Shown one piece after another: positions 8,447 through 17,954 of a stretch of DNA of 64,000 nucleotides (the first letter of the stretch is position 1; the number at the start of each line of letters is the position of its first letter). The notes beneath the pieces were generated by a model, which was not told the DNA's origin, searched no databases, and was given only the letters and a program-made list of their open reading frames with translations. Position numbers and translations under genes: made by a program. This DNA is from Staphylococcus americanisciuri (lineage in GTDB: Bacteria; Bacillota; Bacilli; Staphylococcales; Staphylococcaceae), in contig NZ_JANUXY010000006.1 of NCBI RefSeq assembly GCF_024814435.1, positions 1-64,000 on the forward strand, read 5' to 3'.

Positions 8447-10366
8447 TTATTTTTCACTATGTTTTTTACGACGTTGTCCAACTAAGAACAATGAACCAAG
8501 TGCCGCAAATAATGAACCGATTAAAGTGCCGTTTGAAGTATTACCTGTATCTGGTAAGCCTTTACCAGGTTGCCCATCTTTGTCTGAGCCAGTACCTGAA
8601 TCACTTTTAGAATCTGAGTCGCTATCCGAGTCAGAATCACTATCAGAATCTGAGTCGCTATCCGAGTCAGAATCACTATCAGAATCCGAGTCACTGTCCG
8701 AGTCAGAATCACTATCAGAATCCGAGTCACTGTCCGAGTCTGAATCACTATCAGAATCCGAATCGCTATCAGAATCCGAGTCACTATCAGAGTCAGAATC
8801 GCTGTCAGAATCCGAGTCACTATCAGAATCCGAATCGCTATCAGAGTCAGAATCGCTATCAGAGTCAGAATCGCTATCAGAGTCAGAATCGCTATCAGAG
8901 TCAGAATCGCTATCAGAATCCGAGTCACTATCAGAATCTGAATCACTATCCGAGTCAGAATCGCTATCAGAATCCGAGTCGCTATCAGCGTCAGAATCAG
9001 CGTCACCGTCACCCTCATGACCTGGTTCTAATTCACAAAGTGTTACAACAGCGATATCAGCTAAATCTTCGTCTGATGGAGCCCAAAATTCTATTGCAGG
9101 ACTACCATGAAGGTTAAATTTATCTACATAATTAAAACTTGAAAAGCTAATGTCAGAACCAATTTTGCTCCAGTGTCCCATATTGCGTGTAACGCCTATT
9201 CCTGGTTGACCATAAAAGCCATGCTCATCAAAATCACCGAGCTGAATTTTTTCAGGGTTTTCAACATAGTAATATGATGTAGATTGAGGACCATCATTTT
9301 CAGATGTCAGTGAGCTTGAAGGTCTATAATCATCCAGACTTTGTGAACCTGTATCATAATGGTTAATACCATTTATTTCAGAAAATGATCTCCACATTAA
9401 GCGCGCATCCAATGGTAAGTAAGGTGTTTTTTCATATTGTTCTTTTGAAATATCAAACTCTACTTTCAAGCCAATAGGTCCTCGAACTAATGTATTAACC
9501 GCAAATGAACGAACTAATCCAGCAAGTTTTTGACCAGATGATGGTATGATATAGCCATCTTCGTCTTTGTAGATATCAGCTTCTACAACTGAAACGGGTG
9601 TTTTGCCTTGTTCTTTTAATTTTAAATATTCTTCGTATGTTGGGATATTATGAAAATTAGGATTTTCACCTTTTACTTTATCATAACCATCTTCATATTC
9701 TTCGTAGGTCATTTGACCTAATTCCATATTGACATCGTGAGGTATACTTGTCTCGGATTCACGTGTCCCAATTAATGTGAATTTTACATTTTCTGCAAAC
9801 TTAGGAATCGTGATGTTAAACGTACTACCTGTTTGAATATGATCACTTGATAATACAGGGTTTAATGATACTTCATAGTCATATTTCACACGTCCATCTT
9901 TTTGAATTTTAGCACATCCTGGTGTTACGTTGACGCCACCACCACCAATTGTCGCAACATTATCTGCTAAACCACCTCTATCTTCTCCTGGTTCTGCTGG
10001 TACATATGTTATATCCTCTTCTGGTTCAGAGACTTCTTCAGTGTTTTCTTGTACCGATTCCGTACTTTCTGGTGTAGGAGTATCTGCCTCAGTTGTTTCT
10101 TCTTCACTTTTTGGAGTTTCAACTTGTGTATCTGGTTCTGAAGTTGAAGCTTCTTGTGTTGAAGTTTCTTGTGCTTGTGCTGATATTTCTTCTGTAGATG
10201 TAGAAGTTGCTTCAGATTCAGTAGTTTCAGCAGCTTGTGCACTATGTGCGGCACCTAAAAATAACAATGTTGTCAAAACTGCCGATCCAGCACCATAAGA
10301 AAATTTACGAATACCAAAAATTTGTTTTCTGTGGTCATACTTTTTGTATTGTTGGAAGTTTTTCAT
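8447..10366 (-). CDS. Sdr-type LPDTG surface adhesin, paralogue 2
   Basis: 639 residues, same architecture as the protein at 322-2448: identical signal region (1-48), T/E-rich segment, A domain (about 140-455), SD stalk of about 65 units (456-585), LPDTG (604-608), membrane segment and basic tail. The A domains match along most of their length, including the two cysteines (here 151 and 444). They differ most in the last 50 residues before the stalk (for example [16 protein letters not shown] against [16 protein letters not shown]) and in the T/E-rich segment. The SD stalk is about 40 dipeptides shorter. This is a recent duplication, with variation concentrated where a ligand face could be. 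Ligand unknown. Confidence 0.88.
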   Translation of the reverse strand: MKNFQQYKKYDHRKQIFGIRKFSYGAGSAVLTTLLFLGAAHSAQAAETTESEATSTSTEEISAQAQETSTQEASTSEPDTQVETPKSEEETTEADTPTPESTESVQENTEEVSEPEEDITYVPAEPGEDRGGLADNVATIGGGGVNVTPGCAKIQKDGRVKYDYEVSLNPVLSSDHIQTGSTFNITIPKFAENVKFTLIGTRESETSIPHDVNMELGQMTYEEYEDGYDKVKGENPNFHNIPTYEEYLKLKEQGKTPVSVVEADIYKDEDGYIIPSSGQKLAGLVRSFAVNTLVRGPIGLKVEFDISKEQYEKTPYLPLDARLMWRSFSEINGINHYDTGSQSLDDYRPSSSLTSENDGPQSTSYYYVENPEKIQLGDFDEHGFYGQPGIGVTRNMGHWSKIGSDISFSSFNYVDKFNLHGSPAIEFWAPSDEDLADIAVVTLCELEPGHEGDGDADSDADSDSDSDSDSDSDSDSDSDSDSDSDSDSDSDSDSDSDSDSDSDSDSDSDSDSDSDSDSDSDSDSDSDSDSDSDSDSDSDSDSDSDSDSDSDSDSDSDSDSDSDSDSDSDSDSDSDSDSDSDSDSDSKSDSGTGSDKDGQPGKGLPDTGNTSNGTLIGSLFAALGSLFLVGQRRKKHSEK

Positions 10367-10437
10367 AATTTCTTTCCTTTCCCTTAGTTATTAAGTATTG
10401 ATTTGCTAATTTCATTTAACTATAAATAAAATATTAA

Positions 10438-10481
10438 ATGTACATTGTTTTTTTTTTTTTTTGAAATAATATCGTGTACAT
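10438..10481 (-). promoter_or_regulatory. Poly-A (15) tract between TGTACA palindromes, paralogue 2
   Basis: Same arrangement as upstream of the other copies: ATGTACAC (10481-10474), a sense-strand A-run of 15 (10462-10448), ATGTACAT (10445-10438). The run is five bases shorter than in the other two copies although the surrounding sequence is almost unchanged, which is direct evidence that the tract changes length. Confidence 0.65.
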
Positions 10482-10542
10482 AGTTTCTGTATTTATTTAA
10501 ATGGGGGTAGGGGTGAAAAAATATTGTTTTAACTTAAAAATA

Positions 10543-10590
10543 TAAAAAGAACACACTCAGATTTGAAAAGGAAAGTCTGAGTATGTTCTG
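10543..10590 (-). terminator. Terminator of the AraC-type regulator gene
   Basis: Stem of 14 bp with one mismatch (10548-10561 with 10576-10589, AGAACA...TGTTCT) followed on the minus strand by TTTTTATA. Confidence 0.8.
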
Positions 10591-10606
10591 AAATAAAAGG
10601 TGAATC

Positions 10607-12625
10607 TCATGTGTAAATAGTGATTAATGCGATAGATTTTGGTGGTACAGTTGCAGTAAAAGAGCCTTGATCAAAGTCGTGTTGTTGGACAGTGATATGT
10701 GGACTATTATATTGACTTAACTTGAACTTCAAAGAGTCAGGGAAGTGCCGTTTATTTGTGACAGTATGATCGATCATGCTGTCGACATCGCCGTATTCAT
10801 TGTTTAGAATCTCTATTGAAATAAGTAAGTTTGTTTGCTGTACATTATTAGGTATCTTAATATGAAAGTTACGTGTATAGTCTGCTGTATTATAGGCAAG
10901 TATATTATAACCATGCAATGTGCGTGTAATAACGTATTGATCACCATAGTAGCAAGCATATTTCGAAAAGTTCAATAGCATAATACCTAAAAAGAAAAAG
11001 GTTGTTTTATTTTCGATGTTATCAAAAATTGAGATATTTTGTTTTGCATTGAAAGGTTGCATAAAATGAATAGTTGCACCAGCAAGAAAATCTCGACTTT
11101 TCAATGATTGTTCTAAAAAGAGCCCTTTATTGCTCAGAGTGGTAGGTGTATAAAACTCATCATAATTAACAAAGATTATTTTTTGGCCTACTTTGTTTTG
11201 TGACATGAAATCAAAGAGTGATGCTTGTATCTTACTATATGATAAGTGATGTTGTTTATTTTGATAGTATTGTTTGATCTTTTTAAAGTCGATTGTGTAA
11301 AAGTCAGGATTTAAATGCAAAATTGCTTCATTCAGCATTTTTTTATGAATGAAAAAGTCTGTAATATCGACAGCTTTTAAGATTTTTGTATCATAATTTA
11401 CCTTTTTTATGCACTTCATGTCTGTGAGTGAGATTGTATCTATATCTAGCAACAATAAAAGTTGTCCTTTTTTGTTAGATGTTGGTAGATGTTCGCTCTC
11501 TAAAAAATGCAACTCTTCAATAATATTTTCGATAAAGTGATAGCTTTCAATATTCGAAAGTTTTAGCGCAATCGCATGTGTTTTTAAGAGCTTTCTCAGT
11601 TTTGTAATGCCTTCATGTTTATAATCATCCATCACATGTTCAAACGATTCACTGATATATATATACGATGTGAGTTTATAGTTTGAGAAGTTTTTGTAAC
11701 TAAAAATTGGTTCATTGATAATCATCTCAAGATTGTCATATGGACCGATATCAATGAGATTGAAGTATGAGAACGGGCGATCTGTAATGATCGAGTCATC
11801 AATCATAACATAGATATCTTTTTTCTTTTCAAACGATTCAAATTTAATTTGTTTGAGTGTGTCATAGTCTGATACAAGCGTCTTTAATGGAATATTTTTC
11901 GCTTTGATAGACAGACTTTTATACTTTTTAGGCGTTACACCGAGATACTTTTTAAAGTGAATAATATAATTTGTTGAGTTTGGATAGTTCCAAACATTGG
12001 AGATTGTTTTGATTTTCTTGTCATACGTTGAGACTTCTTTCATAGACTTGGCAATTCTTAACGATGAGGTATATTCATGAAAGCTAATATTCAAACGTTT
12101 TTTAAACAACATTGAAATATGAGATGTAGAGACATAAAATCTTTTTGATAACATTTCAAGTGTGACACGTTGTTGAATATTTTGGTGTATGAACTCAATC
12201 ATGCCATCTAAAATATCTGATGAAGTTTGACTAATCGGTGATTTAGCACGTGTGATATCTTGTAGAATATGTGCTAATAACTTTTGAGCGGGTTCTGAGG
12301 TGTGTTCTTGATTTTGATAAAAGTTGAATAACATAATAAGGTTGGTCTCAATAATATCTGGTTGTTGCATGATAAAATGTTGGTCAAAAATATCAATTTT
12401 TTGTGCTCTGAATAGTTCACTTGGCATGTAAAATAAAAGTGCAGATCTTGACTGAATTTCATAAAGTTCGGATTCGTTTATCAAGTACAGCGAATCGTCA
12501 CTATACAGAGTTCCATCTTTTTTTATGGTAATCTCACCCTCTAATGAAAGCACCAGAATAACACTGTCAAAACAGCGCAGAGGCTGTGTCATTGGTTCGG
12601 ATAAATAATAAATTTTTGGAAACAT
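10607..12625 (-). CDS. AraC-family regulator of the Rbf/Rsp architecture
   Basis: 672 residues from the ATG at 12625, which follows AAGGGGG by 7 bases; a longer reading from 12643 would contain this SD. Residues 1-130 look like an AraC-type sensory (cupin-like) domain. Residues 141-237 contain two helix-turn-helix units (LEMLSKRFYVSTSHISMLFKK and the YLGVTPKKYK end that marks AraC proteins). The remaining 430 residues resemble the glycosidase-like C-terminal half of staphylococcal Rbf and Rsp. Those paralogues control biofilm and surface protein genes in S. aureus. Position beside the adhesin genes suggests, but does not prove, that it regulates them. It is not possible to say which paralogue it corresponds to. 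Confidence 0.8.
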   Translation of the reverse strand: MFPKIYYLSEPMTQPLRCFDSVILVLSLEGEITIKKDGTLYSDDSLYLINESELYEIQSRSALLFYMPSELFRAQKIDIFDQHFIMQQPDIIETNLIMLFNFYQNQEHTSEPAQKLLAHILQDITRAKSPISQTSSDILDGMIEFIHQNIQQRVTLEMLSKRFYVSTSHISMLFKKRLNISFHEYTSSLRIAKSMKEVSTYDKKIKTISNVWNYPNSTNYIIHFKKYLGVTPKKYKSLSIKAKNIPLKTLVSDYDTLKQIKFESFEKKKDIYVMIDDSIITDRPFSYFNLIDIGPYDNLEMIINEPIFSYKNFSNYKLTSYIYISESFEHVMDDYKHEGITKLRKLLKTHAIALKLSNIESYHFIENIIEELHFLESEHLPTSNKKGQLLLLLDIDTISLTDMKCIKKVNYDTKILKAVDITDFFIHKKMLNEAILHLNPDFYTIDFKKIKQYYQNKQHHLSYSKIQASLFDFMSQNKVGQKIIFVNYDEFYTPTTLSNKGLFLEQSLKSRDFLAGATIHFMQPFNAKQNISIFDNIENKTTFFFLGIMLLNFSKYACYYGDQYVITRTLHGYNILAYNTADYTRNFHIKIPNNVQQTNLLISIEILNNEYGDVDSMIDHTVTNKRHFPDSLKFKLSQYNSPHITVQQHDFDQGSFTATVPPKSIALITIYT

Positions 12626-13017
12626 AGAAAAACCCCCTTGCATAGAACAAATATTGAAAAAAATATGTCGTATTTATATTTTTAATTATTAAGTAAAAAT
12701 ATTGTGCACATTATGTTTAGTCATAGTTTAATTTTATATATTAAAGCATGTGTTTTGTCAAAAATATGTTATTGTTGAAATCTATTATATAGACCATAAT
12801 GAGACAATATGCGATGAAATATAAAAGGAAATCTTTCTAAAAGGCAAGAAGAAGGAGATATAGAAGTATGTAAATGGGTTAGGTGAAAAAATCTTATAGA
12901 AATTACAATCTTTGATGGACAAAAAGCGCACGATCAGTATAAGCCGATTGTGCGCTAAATGAACATAGAGCATGTAGGAATAAAGCTCGTTGCCCAACGT
13001 TCTATTTACCATAAGTA
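12626..13017. other. Intergenic region between regulator and spxH
   Basis: About 390 bases without a supported gene. It contains the regulator's upstream region (AT-rich) and the spxH terminator at 12920-12956. Confidence 0.5.
12920..12956 (-). terminator. spxH terminator
   Basis: Stem AGCGCAC/GTGCGCT extended by ATC/GAT, loop of 10, followed on the minus strand by TTTTTG. Confidence 0.8.
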
Positions 13018-13806
13018 TTATATGCGTGATTTCCAATATTCTCCATCAGCATAAGAAAGCCTTTCAACTTTGCGCTGTAAGGCAAGTTTTTTTAATTCTT
13101 TGTGTAACGTTCGTTCAGGCCATTCATATATTGTGAGTAATTCTTCTTCTGTTACTAATTGCTTTTGCTGAATATAGTCAGCAAGGGTAGGAGGTAAGTT
13201 CTTCTCTATCGGCATACCAATCATCTCATTAATAATATACGTATAGATATGATAAGGGTAGAGACCTTCTACCTTCAAACCTTCTTCTTGTACATCTTCG
13301 TTAAAAAAGACGAGTGATGGTGCCTTTTCAATATCCATCTCACGCGCAATATGCAAGTCAATCTTTAAACTATCACGCAGTTTACTGTTCTGAATATCTT
13401 CTTGAAAGACGTTCAAATCAAGCCCTGCATTCATAATACATTTCGCAATCATTTGTTCAGTAATAATATCGCATTTGGGAATAATCTCATTTTGCAACAA
13501 ATGCATAAAGCGATGAGCACGCGAGCGTCCTTGCAATTCGGCCGCTTTGAACACAAGTGCGATATTGTCACGATCAGATGTACTTTGCGCTTGGCACTTA
13601 GTAAGAACACGCAGAGATGGGTTCAGAATATGACGAATAGAGATATATTGTTGATATTCAATTCTTAACTTAGATAAAATAGCGGATAGCTTAAAGCTGT
13701 CTTTGCAAAATGGATCAAAAAATGAATAAATCTCGACTTTGCTTACAGGCGAAAGGTCTGAATTATTATGAAAACTACTCGCTATAACCTTCAATTCTTC
13801 CGTCAT
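13018..13806 (-). CDS. spxH: Spx-degradation adaptor SpxH (YjbH)
   Basis: 262 residues, DsbA-like protein that binds Spx and presents it to ClpXP; loss in S. aureus raises Spx and changes beta-lactam and disulfide-stress resistance. The thioredoxin-like beginning VEIYSFFDPFCKDSFKL carries a single cysteine (Cys34) where DsbA proteins have CxxC. The signature ILNPSLRVLTKCQAQSTSD and AAELQGRSRAHRF follow. ATG at 13806 has AAGGTG upstream. The haemoglobin gene lies immediately upstream on the same strand, so both are probably one transcript. The substrate gene spxA is in the same window. Confidence 0.94.
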   Translation of the reverse strand: MTEELKVIASSFHNNSDLSPVSKVEIYSFFDPFCKDSFKLSAILSKLRIEYQQYISIRHILNPSLRVLTKCQAQSTSDRDNIALVFKAAELQGRSRAHRFMHLLQNEIIPKCDIITEQMIAKCIMNAGLDLNVFQEDIQNSKLRDSLKIDLHIAREMDIEKAPSLVFFNEDVQEEGLKVEGLYPYHIYTYIINEMIGMPIEKNLPPTLADYIQQKQLVTEEELLTIYEWPERTLHKELKKLALQRKVERLSYADGEYWKSRI

Positions 13807-13822
13807 TGCGCTTCACCTTCAA

Positions 13823-14194
13823 TTAGTTTTCTGTGTTGACCATATAGTTAGCAGTCAACCGCAGTCTTTCGTACAGATAATCACCTACACCATTTGGGAA
13901 CTGTGCTGTCTGGATGGCAGTGTGCATGTTTTCTAGCCACGCATCTTTAGCATCATGATCAATGACAAAGGGCATATGGCGTTTTTTTAACATTGGATGA
14001 CCATGCTCTTGTGTATAGAGGTCTGGACCACCTAAGAATTGCGTTAAAAATTGTTTTTGCTTACGTGCTGTTTCTGCAAAGTCACCGGGGAATAAATGAT
14101 TAATGCGTGTATCTTGTTCAACCAACGTATAAAAATAATCTATCATACGGTACAAAGCATCTTGACCGATTATTTCATAAGGCGTTTGTGTCAT
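13823..14194 (-). CDS. yjbI: Truncated haemoglobin (YjbI family)
   Basis: 123 residues from ATG 14194, with AAAGGTG 6 bases before it; a GTG at 14203 lies inside that SD. It is a group II truncated globin: Y-F-x-L helix B region (MIDYFYTLVEQD), FPGDF, and the haem-binding segment around HGHPMLKKRHMPF with the likely proximal histidine. Such globins bind oxygen or peroxides. Its stop is only 16 bases before spxH, and the yjbI-yjbH pair is common in Firmicutes, which links it to thiol/oxidative stress control. Confidence 0.92.
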   Translation of the reverse strand: MTQTPYEIIGQDALYRMIDYFYTLVEQDTRINHLFPGDFAETARKQKQFLTQFLGGPDLYTQEHGHPMLKKRHMPFVIDHDAKDAWLENMHTAIQTAQFPNGVGDYLYERLRLTANYMVNTEN

Positions 14195-14264
14195 GCGTAT
14201 CACCTTTATATTTCATTATATATATAAATATAACATGAATTTTTCCATTTCAAAGTAAAAACAC

Positions 14265-14293
14265 TTATATCGGTACCAATCGATCTTTATAAT
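14265..14293 (+). promoter_or_regulatory. Candidate promoter in the yjbI/CYTH gap
   Basis: Perfect -10 TATAAT (14288-14293) with a weak -35 TTATAT (14265-14270) at 17-bp spacing, directed rightwards into a stretch that contains no reading frame with an SD. It would drive the candidate RNA at 14299-14466. Confidence 0.45.
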
Positions 14294-14298
14294 ACTTA

Positions 14299-14466
14299 GA
14301 TGAACGATATGCTAGAGATTCATTCGGACATTTGAATATCAATAGAAACCGCTATCTTAACTTGGCAAAGAGGGAAACATCGTTTATCAGTTTCCCGGTG
14401 CGCAAATTAAATATGTCTACGTCTTTAGCAATATCATTACAAGTGCTAATGGTTCTTTTTATTATT
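14299..14466 (+). ncRNA. Candidate small RNA (unrecognised)
   Basis: A 355-bp gap between two minus-strand genes contains a plus-strand promoter-like element, then a stem GGGAAAC/GTTTCCC (14372-14378 and 14390-14396), then TTAGCA/TGCTAA (14425-14430 and 14444-14449) followed by TTCTTTTTATT. This is the layout of a roughly 165-nt transcript ending at an intrinsic terminator. I do not recognise the RNA. An 82-codon reading frame overlaps it but has no SD and the composition of non-coding DNA. Confidence 0.35.
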
Positions 14467-14548
14467 TCATGCATGCAGATTAACGGAATCTTGTTAGAAA
14501 ATGAGGCATTGCTTTGCCACCTAAGTCATCGTTTGGTTTTGTACAAAC

Positions 14549-15136
14549 TCAACATTCTTTCATTTTTTGTCGTTCGTTGAAAAAACGTTGTACTTTATTA
14601 AAGGGTGGTTGATGTGTGAGTTGATAGGTTGCTAAGATTTTTTGGAATGCTTCATAACCAGCCTTAGCATCTGATACTTCAAATTCTAATTCAAAGTCTT
14701 CTGTTCCTAAGTACTCACTATGATCTAAGACGAGTAGTCCAGATGTATGATGATATTCTAAGCGATGTGTTGTTAAACTCCCAAGCACCGTGAGTTGAGA
14801 TATATCAATGTCGTGACTGTGCAATACGTCTGTAATATCATTTGGTAACAATGCTGCTGGTAATAATGTATCTTGAAGAGGTTGATATGATGTCGAATGA
14901 TTATATTCTATAAGCCCGACTTCAGCGGGAACTTTCAATGTTATCTCATGTGTTTTATCTTCTCGTATACGAATGCGTAATGCCATTTTGTGCTGTATAA
15001 TCTGGAAGTCAGGTGTATCGATGTAGTAGTTCGTTTGTGTGAAAGGTTGGACGTTGGGGAAGTATGTTGTTTGGATTTTAGTATATGTCTTTCTATCTAG
15101 TAGTTGTTTGAATTCAATTTCTCGTTCTAAAGCCAT
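14549..15136 (-). CDS. CYTH domain protein
   Basis: 195 residues from ATG 15136 (AAGGAG 9 bases upstream; the 12-codon longer form is rejected). It starts with the family signature EIEFKQLL and has the alternating charged residues of a triphosphate tunnel metalloenzyme (LRIRIREDKTHEITLKVP, FELEFEV). CYTH enzymes hydrolyse triphosphate compounds using metal ions; the substrate in staphylococci is not established. The gene is divergent from the UPF0738-relQ-nadK operon, an arrangement kept in related genomes. Confidence 0.9.
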   Translation of the reverse strand: MALEREIEFKQLLDRKTYTKIQTTYFPNVQPFTQTNYYIDTPDFQIIQHKMALRIRIREDKTHEITLKVPAEVGLIEYNHSTSYQPLQDTLLPAALLPNDITDVLHSHDIDISQLTVLGSLTTHRLEYHHTSGLLVLDHSEYLGTEDFELEFEVSDAKAGYEAFQKILATYQLTHQPPFNKVQRFFNERQKMKEC

Positions 15137-15267
15137 GTCGGTCACTCCTTTAATTCTTATTATGCAATACATAGATGACCAAGAAAAGGATTTTACAGTA
15201 AGCGTAATTGAACGATGAGCCGACGTTGAAATTGTGTTAAACTATAACATGATAAGGAGGAGTACCT

Positions 15268-15615
15268 ATGCGTATTTATGTCAATGAGATTAAAATCAAA
15301 GATGATCGTATTTTATGTTATACGGAAGCATCAACAGAAGGATTTACGGAAGCAGGGCAGATGATTGTTGATAGTGATAACTATGCATTTGTTTACCTTT
15401 TAGATGATGGCTCGGCGTTTTCGTATTTGATCTTTGTTCAAGAGACATGGTCAATGTTGCATGAACATCGTGATAAAAAGGTTATTATAAACGACTCATT
15501 GGAATTGACACATTTCAAATCAGAGTTAGATTATTTATTGGATAACATTGAAGGGAATTCAAATTATGGTAAACCATTTGTAGAAGCCGTAGAACAAACG
15601 TTTGAACTAGTATGA
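15268..15615 (+). CDS. UPF0738 family protein
   Basis: 115 residues, acidic, soluble, with no transmembrane segment. It matches the conserved staphylococcal UPF0738 family of unknown function ([17 protein letters not shown]...). AAGGAGGAG lies 6 bases before the ATG. First gene of a tight cluster with relQ, nadK, the pseudouridine synthase, mgtE and the antiporter, each separated by fewer than 20 bases. Confidence 0.85.
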   Translation: MRIYVNEIKIKDDRILCYTEASTEGFTEAGQMIVDSDNYAFVYLLDDGSAFSYLIFVQETWSMLHEHRDKKVIINDSLELTHFKSELDYLLDNIEGNSNYGKPFVEAVEQTFELV

Positions 15616-15631
15616 AGCGGAGTGAAGAACT

Positions 15632-16273
15632 ATGAATCAATGGGATATTTTTCTAGCACCTTATCGCCAAGCAATTGATGAGTTGAAGATTAAACTTAAA
15701 GGATTGCGTAAACAATACGAAGTCACAGAACATCATTCACCCATTGAGTTCGTGACTGGACGTGTCAAACCGATTACGAGTATTATTGATAAGGCAAACA
15801 AAAGGGGCATTCCATTCGACCATTTGGCAGAAGAGATGTATGATATCGCTGGTCTGCGCATGATGTGTCAATTTGTAGAAGATATTGACAAAGTCGTAGC
15901 ACTGTTACGTCAGCGTGAAGACTTTAAAGTGGTTGAGGAACGTGATTATATTAGCAATACGAAACAAAGTGGCTATCGCTCATATCATGTGATTATCGCT
16001 TACCCAATCGAGACGTTGAATGGTAAAACAACGGTACTCGCAGAAATTCAAATTCGAACACTTGCGATGAATTTCTGGGCGACGATTGAACATACATTGC
16101 GTTATAAATATGATGGTGATTACCCACCAGAAATTCAAAATCGTCTTGAACGAGCAGCTGAAGCGGCATTTTTGTTAGATGAAGAAATGTCAGAAATCAG
16201 AGATGAAATTCAAGAGGCACAGAAATATTATTCTAAAAAACGTGCACATAAGCATGAAGACAGTGAGGTGTAG
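15632..16273 (+). CDS. relQ: Small alarmone synthetase RelQ
   Basis: 213 residues, a stand-alone (p)ppGpp synthetase without hydrolase domain. The synthetase core shows [26 protein letters not shown] and the [17 protein letters not shown] segment that holds catalytic and substrate-binding residues. The C-terminal helix ([13 protein letters not shown]) is the tetramerisation region in the family. RelQ makes ppGpp from GTP/GDP and ATP in response to cell wall stress in S. aureus. Co-transcription with nadK is conserved across Firmicutes. Confidence 0.95.
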   Translation: MNQWDIFLAPYRQAIDELKIKLKGLRKQYEVTEHHSPIEFVTGRVKPITSIIDKANKRGIPFDHLAEEMYDIAGLRMMCQFVEDIDKVVALLRQREDFKVVEERDYISNTKQSGYRSYHVIIAYPIETLNGKTTVLAEIQIRTLAMNFWATIEHTLRYKYDGDYPPEIQNRLERAAEAAFLLDEEMSEIRDEIQEAQKYYSKKRAHKHEDSEV

Positions 16274-16275
16274 CT

Positions 16276-17085
16276 ATGCGCTATGTCATCTTATCAAAAG
16301 GAGATGCGAAGTCAGAAGCGCTGAAATATAAGATGATGCGACATATGCAGGATTTCAAGATGGTAGAAGACAAGGAAAATCCTGAAATTGTCATATCTGT
16401 CGGAGGGGATGGCACGTTATTACAGGCATTCCATCAATATAGTCATATGTTATCACGTTGTGCATTTGTGGGGATACATACAGGTCATCTAGGATTTTAT
16501 GCTGATTGGCTACCACACGAAGTTGAAAAACTGATTATCGATATTCACAATTCAGAGTTTCAAGTGATAGAATATCCATTATTAGAAATAATTGTGCGCT
16601 ATAATGATGATGGTTATGAAACGCGCTATCTAGCATTAAACGAAGCAACGATGAAGACGGAGAATGGCACGACATTGGTTGTTGACTTGGACATTCGTGG
16701 ACAGCATTTTGAGCGTTTTCGTGGCGACGGCCTTTGTATCTCTACACCATCTGGGTCAACAGCTTATAATAAGGCATTAGGGGGCGCATTGATACATCCA
16801 TCGTTAGAAGCAATTCAAATTACAGAGATTGCCTCTATTAACAACCGAGTGTTCAGAACGGTGGGTTCTTCACTCGTATTGCCGAAACATCACACTTGTC
16901 ATATTAAGCCTGTTAACCATGATGTGATATTAACAACGATTGATCATATCAGCGTCAAGCATAAGAATGTCAATGCTATCCAATATCGTGTTGCAAACGA
17001 AAAAATTCGTTTTGCCCGATTTCGTCCATTTCCGTTCTGGAAGCGCGTGCACGATTCGTTTATTTCCAATGGAGACGAAGCATGA
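16276..17085 (+). CDS. nadK: NAD kinase
   Basis: 269 residues; phosphorylates NAD to NADP using ATP or polyphosphate. The GGDGT motif holds the catalytic aspartate (Asp45), LNEAT follows at mid-protein, and the [12 protein letters not shown] motif is present. It starts 2 bases after relQ and overlaps the next gene by 4 bases (ATGA), so translation is coupled. Confidence 0.96.
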   Translation: MRYVILSKGDAKSEALKYKMMRHMQDFKMVEDKENPEIVISVGGDGTLLQAFHQYSHMLSRCAFVGIHTGHLGFYADWLPHEVEKLIIDIHNSEFQVIEYPLLEIIVRYNDDGYETRYLALNEATMKTENGTTLVVDLDIRGQHFERFRGDGLCISTPSGSTAYNKALGGALIHPSLEAIQITEIASINNRVFRTVGSSLVLPKHHTCHIKPVNHDVILTTIDHISVKHKNVNAIQYRVANEKIRFARFRPFPFWKRVHDSFISNGDEA

Positions 17086-17936
17086 TATTTAAATACACTG
17101 TAACAGAAAGACAGACGCTCAAAACATTTTTATATGAACAACGTTTTTCGAAAAAGACAATCAGCGCCATTAAACAAGATGGCGCTTTACTCATTAACGG
17201 CATGCCTCGCACGGTGAGACATGTATTAGAACCAGGAGATGTGGTGGTTGTGAGTCTGCCAATAGAACAACCAAGTGCGGCGTTGATTCCTTATGATCAA
17301 CCGCTTGATGTTCTATACGAAGATGCGTGGTTGCTAATTGTAGCGAAACCTGCACATCAAAATAGTGCGCCGTCACGAGAACATCCGCATGAAAGTCTCG
17401 TTGAACAAGCACTTGCGCACATGCAAAAGCAACATGAACGAGGCATTCCACATATTGTGACACGTTTAGATCGTCACACAATGGGAATTGTAGTGATAGC
17501 GAAGTCGCGCCATATCCATCATTTAATGGCAGAGACATCAATTGATAAAATATATGAATGTCTGTGTTGTGGACGGATTGAAGGGGCAGGTGTGATAGAA
17601 GCGCCAATTGGTCGAGCGTCTGATAGTATTATTAATCGTGTTGTGACGCCAGAAGGAAAGCATGCGAAAACAATCTATCAACCGATACGGGTAACAGACA
17701 AATATAGTTGGTGCCGTGTTCAATTGTTGACAGGACGGACGCACCAAATACGTGTGCATTTTCAACATATCGGACATAGTATTGTTGGTGATAGCCTGTA
17801 TGGTACACGACATGCGCATTTTCAAACACAACTGTTGAAATGTGCAGAAGTTCAGTTTGCCCATCCAATGACTGAAAAGCGTGTGCGGGTGATGTGTGAT
17901 ATGCCAGATTTTGGAGAATGGCTTAATAAGTTATAA
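17082..17936 (+). CDS. RluA-family pseudouridine synthase
   Basis: 284 residues. An S4-like N-terminal segment ([20 protein letters not shown], about 20-60) precedes the RluA/RluD catalytic domain. The signature [19 protein letters not shown] has catalytic Asp130; the [20 protein letters not shown] motif is at the end. It converts uridine to pseudouridine in RNA, by analogy 23S rRNA; the exact site cannot be read from sequence. Overlaps nadK by 4 bases. Confidence 0.92.
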   Translation: MIFKYTVTERQTLKTFLYEQRFSKKTISAIKQDGALLINGMPRTVRHVLEPGDVVVVSLPIEQPSAALIPYDQPLDVLYEDAWLLIVAKPAHQNSAPSREHPHESLVEQALAHMQKQHERGIPHIVTRLDRHTMGIVVIAKSRHIHHLMAETSIDKIYECLCCGRIEGAGVIEAPIGRASDSIINRVVTPEGKHAKTIYQPIRVTDKYSWCRVQLLTGRTHQIRVHFQHIGHSIVGDSLYGTRHAHFQTQLLKCAEVQFAHPMTEKRVRVMCDMPDFGEWLNKL

Positions 17937-17954
17937 ATATTGGAGGTGACGCAT

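Noticed and set aside
14332..14580. 82-codon plus-strand reading frame between yjbI and the CYTH gene
   Set aside because: No SD, unusual composition, overlaps the end of the CYTH gene and the stems of a candidate RNA.
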